Assembly (NCBI GenBank): GCA_027577415.1
Contig: JANBQS010000007.1
Span: 1 to 64,000 of the forward strand
DNA length: 64,000 bases
Direction of reading: 5' to 3'
From: Coemansia sp. RSA 922
Taxonomy: Eukaryota; Kickxellomycota; Kickxellomycetes; Kickxellales; Kickxellaceae
The position numbers were made by a program, and so were the translations under genes. Every line of letters begins with the position of its first letter. The first letter of the stretch is position 1. The notes below the pieces were generated by a model that searched no databases, was not told the origin of the DNA, and worked only from the letters and a program-made list of their open reading frames with translations. Positions 58,744-64,000 of the stretch are shown here, in pieces.

Positions 58744-60207
58744 ATGTCTTCGTTTGCGTATACACCTGCCGAACAGAACCGGGTCAAACTAGCTGCTGCG
58801 CTCGGTTACCATTTAGATCCGATCAGTTATAAAGACCTAGCGCTGATAATAACGATATCCGTAGTCTACGGGATAGACCTATTGGCAGTTATTTTCATGC
58901 TGTGGAACCGCAACTACCCACCCTTGAAATCCAAACGACCACTGCTAATGGCCGCAGCATTCGCCTCGTGTGTTTGCTGGTTTATCGGCGACCTACAGAT
59001 CAACGGACATTTACACTTGGCACAGACGGGGTTGACTAACTGTCGGGGTATCGGACTCTGGGTCCGAGTACTTTTGGGCGTATGCACAGTGAGCTCATTG
59101 ATCGCCCTTCGTTCGTACGGGTTGTTCCGCGTATTTAGACAGAATAGGCCCTATAGGGGTTTGGGCCTGTACTTGCCGTTTTTGATCTACTGCGGCTGTA
59201 CCTTGGTTTATGGAGTTATTGCGCAGTTGTTGGGTCCCGAAAAAACCGTCGAGTACTTACCACTCCTAGATCTCTGTTATTGTCCAAAACCGTTCCGAGC
59301 GGCGCTTTATGTCTATATCTGGACTACTTGGCTCTTTGTGGCGTTCGTTGATTGGCATATCCGCGGAATCAAAAGCTCGTTTAACGAAAGTAGAGAAATG
59401 GCCATGTCCTGCTTTTTTGTATTCGCCATACTAACATTCTCGACCGCCTTGCAGTTTGCCCAGCCCAATTATCCGTTTCACCAGACTCAGCGACTATTGA
59501 CAACGGCTATGGACCATCTGGGTACTAACCTAGTTTGGTGGGCAATCATGGGCGAACCACTTTTCAACTGCGTGTTCCGTAGACGGCGGTATTTGGAGTA
59601 TTGGACGGCTAAATTGAAAAAAGACGGGCTACAAAACGCTTACGATATCGGGTCGTCTAGTGGACATTCAGCAGAAAATAATCTTACGTATGACGATGAT
59701 GAAGAGTTTTTCTTCTCCAGTCCCAACCAACCTACTCCCGTGTACCTGCCGAATGGTGAGCCGAGACCTGTATCTGGGCATAAGCGGAGAGCCAAATTTG
59801 CTCCTAACCGGGATTCGACTATCACAAAGAAACAACTGGTAATACCGCCTATTATGTCTAAATTACCGCCCTGTGGCGATCCGTTTGATATCCCGCCAAT
59901 GACTCCAACTACTGCTGTCAATTCGCCGAAATCCGACGACCCATTCAAACGATTCAGCAGTAACTTTCGACCCACCAGTCAGGCATATGAGCAACCAGAT
60001 CGTACGAGTCGTGCGTATTCTAATGTACCAGGTACTGTTCTCGCCCAGGAATCGCAGTCGGTGCTGCCACCAGCAGGATCGAATTTGTCGCTGGATAGTA
60101 TTTCCGATCAGAGAATCGCTGGTAGCGATGAGCGCCGCTGGTCTCAGAGCAGTAGTACTGATGACGAGGACTATGTAAGGTCGCCAACTAATCGACATAT
60201 TATCTAA
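58744..60207 (+). CDS. Seven-helix receptor-like protein with long cytosolic tail
   Basis: Predicted plasma-membrane protein of 487 residues. Seven hydrophobic helices lie between residues 35 and 275: LALIITISVVYGIDLLAVIF, LLMAAAFASCVCWFIG, GLWVRVLLGVCTVSSLIAL, LYLPFLIYCGCTLVYGVIA, ALYVYIWTTWLFVAFVDW, CFFVFAILTFSTALQFA and LGTNLVWWAIMG. The last leads into GEPLFNCVFRRRRYLEYW. This resembles the 7TM part of fungal and plant 7TM-RGS proteins, but no RGS domain follows. Instead there is a 200-residue Ser/Pro-rich tail with an acidic YDDDEEFFFSS and many potential phosphosites (SQSSSTDDEDY). Role as a G-protein-coupled receptor is likely but unproven; ligand unknown. The frame is intact without introns. 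Confidence 0.65.
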   Translation: MSSFAYTPAEQNRVKLAAALGYHLDPISYKDLALIITISVVYGIDLLAVIFMLWNRNYPPLKSKRPLLMAAAFASCVCWFIGDLQINGHLHLAQTGLTNCRGIGLWVRVLLGVCTVSSLIALRSYGLFRVFRQNRPYRGLGLYLPFLIYCGCTLVYGVIAQLLGPEKTVEYLPLLDLCYCPKPFRAALYVYIWTTWLFVAFVDWHIRGIKSSFNESREMAMSCFFVFAILTFSTALQFAQPNYPFHQTQRLLTTAMDHLGTNLVWWAIMGEPLFNCVFRRRRYLEYWTAKLKKDGLQNAYDIGSSSGHSAENNLTYDDDEEFFFSSPNQPTPVYLPNGEPRPVSGHKRRAKFAPNRDSTITKKQLVIPPIMSKLPPCGDPFDIPPMTPTTAVNSPKSDDPFKRFSSNFRPTSQAYEQPDRTSRAYSNVPGTVLAQESQSVLPPAGSNLSLDSISDQRIAGSDERRWSQSSSTDDEDYVRSPTNRHII

Positions 60208-60928
60208 GTGGGTTTTTTGTTTTAAACATGTACAAATGTATATTGGTGTAAGAAAAAATAGTAGGTGATACTCAAAATAATTTATACTTTTGGCATTTTC
60301 CTTGGTTTAATGAGACGTGAGTTTATAAGTAAGGCTGAAGAAGAATTCTCGCTGTTTGGACAATGCTACAACCTTCCATTCCCTCACTTCCACTCTAATT
60401 CGTATTTCAAGAAGACTATGCTCCATCTCCATGAATATGAAGAACCATGGATTTTGATGTCTCTGGATTAGCTCCATATAAAACCAGAATGTTATTAGAC
60501 CAGGTCTTAATCAGGTTTATAATATTACATTTATCAAATGACACCTTTTTTATTGCTGGCCAATGCTATCGAGTCCAATAAATATTTCCTCCAAATTTAA
60601 ATAATAAAAATTAGTCATGAATGTACTCTACACTGCTAAACTCTTCTGAACTATGAGACTTATATCCATCAGAGGGTGCACTACTGATGCTAAAGACAGC
60701 TGACATGTAATCTAAAACAGAATATTTGGCGGTGTTGTGGGGGAGTAGTGTTAGAAGCCTAGTTTTCTATTTGGAACTAATGATATTAGAAAACAAGGGA
60801 AAAAACTTTCCACTTATTAATTGAGATTCTAAATAAGGGAAACATGTTAGTACTGAAACAATTACTGTGATTATCAGAGTCAGGCATAACCCCTTGTTAT
60901 CACATATGACGCCCTAGTCTACTCTTAG
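60208..60928. other. Intergenic region
   Basis: A 53-codon plus-strand frame from an ATG at 60310 (MRREFISKAEEEF...) has no family match and may be a fragment. Otherwise AT-rich 3' flanks of converging genes. Confidence 0.35.
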
Positions 60929-61207
60929 CTAATCTGTAGTGCTCATAGGCAAGGAAGAGGATATACGGAAATAGATTCTAGTTTCTGTTGCTATTTCCAT
61001 GATTTGATCATAGACGAGTGGGAGAGAGTCCACACCATCTTCTTTTGTATAGAACACAATCACAGAAGTCGACCCAGGCCATAATCCCTCATTATCCATT
61101 AGCCCACACACTGATCTTTCCCACGATTGAAGTGTCCCTTCACTACTTATATTAACTAAAGAACTCCAACGGGCATTATCCTCATAATGAAACCAAATCA
61201 AAGGCAT
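60929..61207 (-). CDS. Small orphan protein, ~95-aa family (92 aa)
   Basis: Function unknown. Starts MPLIWFHYEDNARWSSLVNI (two strand-like segments), then a middle with two Trp and a Cys, then STSVIVFYTKEDGVDSLPLV and YDQIMEIATETRIYFRI. The second half aligns with the gene at 4041-4334 (SVTFYRSSEINDDNILQSVD, QIKDGVDPYFHI). No signal peptide. The 5' flank is strongly similar to those of the 4334 and 62891 genes, more so than the protein. A beta-grasp fold is proposed from the pattern. Confidence 0.6.
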   Translation of the reverse strand: MPLIWFHYEDNARWSSLVNISSEGTLQSWERSVCGLMDNEGLWPGSTSVIVFYTKEDGVDSLPLVYDQIMEIATETRIYFRISSSLPMSTTD

Positions 61208-61244
61208 AGTTTATAAGTGAATATATCTGTCAAGTAGGGTAGGG

Positions 61245-61690
61245 ATATGTGTTCAAGTGACGATGTCGGTGTAAGAATATAGAAGAAGAAAAAAGGGAAG
61301 CAGCTGGCTGTCTTTTTATATTATTCTCCACAACAATTTTCCACTGCACTTTTTTTGCTCAATGGTCAATGATTGGGCGGGGGTGCTCTGACTGCAACCT
61401 GGCAAGTAGAGCATCCCCAATATTTTCTTTAAAAGGGCTTCAAAGGACTGAATTTATTTTGAAGTCATGAAAATATATTAGCTCTTTTAAGCTCCAAAAG
61501 GGACTGATGTCATTTGTATATTAGTGATGTCATAATCCCCAAAATTTTTGTAAAAAAAAGAGAAAAAGAAAGACCAAAAATAGCTGCCACTTCTTTTCTT
61601 TAAAGAAAACAGCTTACTTTAGCTGCGGCAAAAGAAAAAAAGCCCACTCTTTCAATATCGTTTTTTTGTGCTATTGGAAACTTTTACCCA
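61245..61690 (-). promoter_or_regulatory. Conserved 5' flank of the 61207 gene
   Basis: TGTGTTCAAGTGACGATGTC near 61247 and the following purine block and CTTTTTATAT match 4376-4455. A distal part, AGAGCATCCCCAATATTTTC then AAAAGGGCTTCAAAGGA (61408-61446), matches AGAGCATCCCAACTCTTCC and AAAGGGCTTCAAAAGGA at 63087-63126. GAAAACAGCTTACTTTAGC and a later GAAAAAAAGCC...ACCCAT also recur at 63176-63262. The flank homology thus spans over 400 bp. Confidence 0.65.
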
Positions 61691-62612
61691 TGTTTCAACC
61701 AACATGAAGCACACAGCAGGCCTGACAGTCCACATATGGTGCATCTCTGAGCTTCTAGCTGCGGGCGCATAATTGTCTCTGGATACAAAAGCGATGACAA
61801 AAAATATTCTTACCTGGCAACACAATATGGCAACACTGTGCCTGGCTGGCCTGTCGTGTTGTGGTTCTGGAAGAAAGCAGTCAAAAGCCAATATAAATAA
61901 AATCCCTCTGAAGGATGGATACAGTTCTAATCATTCCCCCTTATATGTTTCCTACAAACAGGCATTTTTCTCTATTCACCACTTGCTCCTCTTGCGCTTC
62001 ATTTCCAACAATAGCTACACATACATTGGCTGGAGTAAGGTCTGCTATTCTCAAATATCTGAATTGCTTCTGTACTCAAAGTCGGTTGGTTTATCATGAA
62101 CTAGTCGATATTGAATATGACGGATATAGCACTAATCCCTGACATGTGTTGATGCGAATGTTGACTAAGCAGCTGCAGTATACACTGCAACCGTGGCTCA
62201 TGGTCCTAAAACCTGTTTGACTCAATAGCTTTTTGCATGTTGGGTCTTTTTGACAACAGTTGGTATTGATCCAAGCCAAGCAGATGACGTATGATGGTCT
62301 GGCAGAAGAGAAAGTGAGTTGATCAACGACAAAACATCCCCGAGCTATTAGGATTATAAATCGGAGCCCATGATGACAAATGATGCAAGCTCTCACTGTT
62401 GCGAATATGTTAGCATTTTCCAAAAAGGACGAGTTGGCTCACTTTATATTTATAAGAATACTATTTATAACGGCAAGCTAAAAAGTAGAGCTAGTCAAGA
62501 AAACACTCTTCAGAGTAGAACTATTCTGAATGATATGAAAGTACCTCAATGCGTTGAAGTGTCTGAGCAGGTGCACTAGCACTATCTATTTTGTAAGACG
62601 TTACTATGTGCT
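61691..62612. other. Intergenic region; possible decayed family copy
   Basis: CCAATATAAATAAAATCCC near 61889 is TATA-like and is followed by a pyrimidine-rich leader like those of the small orphan genes, but no intact frame follows. GGCAAGCTAAAAAGTAGAGC near 62473 through AATGATATGA near 62535 has a diverged copy at 63841-63908. Confidence 0.35.
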
Positions 62613-62891
62613 CTAACACCCAGCGACTACTCGCTTGGGGGCAGAAAATGGAACATGGTAATAGACCGTGGTAGACTCAGGTTGATTGATAATATCCTTG
62701 CGCTTGATAGGTTTGGCGCCGTCAATGTCTAGAGAGTAAACTATATCATCACCGTTTCCTTTGTAATTGTGAAACAGTTTACACCACCCCTCTATACCTG
62801 ATACAATTTCCGTGATGACCATTTCATTCTTGATATCTCTAATGGGAAGCCAATCCTCGGTGTTACGAGCAGTAAACTTGATGTTGGGCAT
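62613..62891 (-). CDS. Small orphan protein, ~95-aa family (92 aa)
   Basis: Function unknown. From the ATG at 62891 it starts MPNIKFTARNTEDWLPIRDI, followed by a helix-like part and NGDDIVYSLDIDGAKPIKRK, DIINQPESTTVYYHVPF. The last part matches the gene at 2591-2869 (IDIVVKLYKD, TPKDIVDSPAPTYYTKI). No signal peptide; ends in a short basic tail. Promoter region shared with the 4334 and 61207 genes. Confidence 0.6.
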   Translation of the reverse strand: MPNIKFTARNTEDWLPIRDIKNEMVITEIVSGIEGWCKLFHNYKGNGDDIVYSLDIDGAKPIKRKDIINQPESTTVYYHVPFSAPKRVVAGC

Positions 62892-62949
62892 GGTAACTGG
62901 ACTGTACAAAAAAAACAAGTAGAGCAGACTAAATTCAAATAAAGAGGTA

Positions 62950-63262
62950 AGTGTAGGGATGCAGAGGAAGAAAAAAGAACGACCGCAGCAGCTGGCCCTC
63001 CTTTTAAAAGAATCTCAGAGCTCCCTCCATTGCTTTTTTTCAGTAGGCAATGATTTGGAGGGGCAACTAAGACGACACGACGAGAAGAGCATCCCAACTC
63101 TTCCATTCTAAAGGGCTTCAAAAGGATATCAAAGCAAAAAAAGCAGACAAAAAAACTGCGGCTTCTTTTGTTCAAGGAAAACAGCAGAGACTTTAGCAGC
63201 ATTGCTCTTGTATGCGAAAAAGGCTACCCCTTGTTTGCGCTGTTGGGAAAGCCTCACCCATC
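62950..63262 (-). promoter_or_regulatory. Conserved 5' flank of the 62891 gene
   Basis: GTGTAGGGATGCAGAGGAAG (62951) and CCTCCTTTTAAAAGAATCTC then AGAGCTCCCTCCAT (62998-63030) match 4401-4480. The distal part matches 61408-61690. TTTTAAAAG is the presumed TATA-type element, at about 110 bp before the ATG. Confidence 0.65.
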
Positions 63263-64000
63263 ATTTATTCATGCCCTCACACACTGCAAGAATTCTCCAG
63301 GAAATAAATTTGTAATATTTCAAGCTTGCATTTGCACTATTGCTTAATGCCTCTTATTTGAGTCATGCGACGTTGTTATTGCCATGGTGACGAACAGTCC
63401 ATTTAATTAGTGATCTGCCAATTTATGTTGCGAGCACCCATGTGATGCCACATTTAAAGGTCTGCACTGCTACGACTATGGATAGTTGTATTTTCGCACT
63501 TTTAACATTTACTCCTCTTTGTCTATAATATAGATTTTAGTCTGACAGACATACGGCTTACAGCTCCAATTGAATAAAGAACTGCTGGAGCAGTGTACCA
63601 GCTTATGTTGACACTCATTGATCTGTGCCTGAGTGAGACCAACTACACAACAAGTGGAATGACTGGACATGCATTGCTTTTGGATTACTGACTAGCTCAG
63701 CGATTTTTTTTTATAGAATCCATTACGGAATAGTCAAGGGCGGGCCTTTTTATGTTGGCCTTCTGGATAAACCTTTTTGCACCATTGCTTTCTAATATTT
63801 ACCATGTTATATATTTGTTTACACAAAGGAATTAAAGATGGCAAGCTATAAAGTAAAATTGGTCATTAAAGTGCTCGGCAGAGCCGAACTATTCAGAATC
63901 ATGATATGAGACCTGTATGTGACAGAGAGCCAAAAAGTGCACTAATGCAAGCGATTCCGAATAAGGTTGATATGTTCTATATCACACAGTACCTATTTAG
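63263..64000. other. Right edge; no gene seen
   Basis: AT-rich DNA without a supported frame. 63841-63908 is a diverged copy of 62473-62540. No telomere-like repeat is visible at the window end. Confidence 0.35.

Noticed and set aside
60310..60471. 53-codon frame downstream of the 7TM gene
   Set aside because: No start context, domain or homology to family members; too short to support.
63900..64000. Window ends considered as telomere-proximal
   Set aside because: No telomeric repeat at either end; clustering of fast-evolving genes at both edges alone does not show subtelomeric position.

Overview
The window looks like chromosomal DNA of an early-diverging fungus. Genes are spliced with short GT-AG introns (about 65-120 nt where I could define them). 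Housekeeping products are fungal: Gcn2 kinase, an SREK1-type splicing factor, a Siw14-type phosphatase, secreted fungalysin and a GDSL esterase. An AAA-ATPase-like/PD-(D/E)XK protein and a SWEET transporter fit a zoosporic or zygomycete lineage. Kickxellomycotina (Zoopagomycota) is my best guess, but no marker in the window proves it.

Layout. 0-4.4 kb: four small unrecognised genes on the minus strand, the first running into a dispersed repeat. 4.8-12 kb: a GPI-anchored secreted protein, Siw14-like phosphatase, MATH-domain protein, SWEET transporter, SREK1-like splicing factor, JTB-like membrane protein, and another small unrecognised gene. 13-21.4 kb: a cluster of small paralogues, four on the plus strand and two on the minus strand, with a decayed or misread membrane-protein gene between them. 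21.7-28 kb: GCN2. 28-30.3 kb: a decayed SANT/Myb-like gene and the second repeat copy. 30.7-40.3 kb: three large low-complexity orphan genes plus a relic of processing alpha-glucosidase I. 41.7-51.5 kb: a small Cys-rich secreted protein, a C2H2 factor, a secreted protein, a TLC-domain protein and the AAA-ATPase/nuclease-like gene. 52.5-60.2 kb: GDSL esterase, a Shg1+SGF29-Tudor fusion, fungalysin and a 7TM protein. 60.9-63.3 kb: two more small orphan genes.

The most unusual content is the set of twelve or so small orphan genes at both ends of the window. They fall into two groups. One starts MSD-like, about 130-200 aa, with a shared core promoter (CAACCACC, then a TATA-like ATAAAAGG about 90-110 bp before the ATG). 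At least one of these has an overlooked second exon encoding a Cys-containing C-terminal module; in two paralogues this exon is cut off or decayed. The other group is about 92-107 aa with an apparent strand-strand-helix-strand(s) pattern resembling a beta-grasp fold. In this second group the 5' flanks remain alignable for hundreds of bases between genes 57 kb apart, although the encoded proteins barely align. Conserved promoters driving fast-diverging small proteins suggest a co-regulated, diversifying family of unknown function.

All calls come from reading the sequence and translated frames. No database search or expression data were used.
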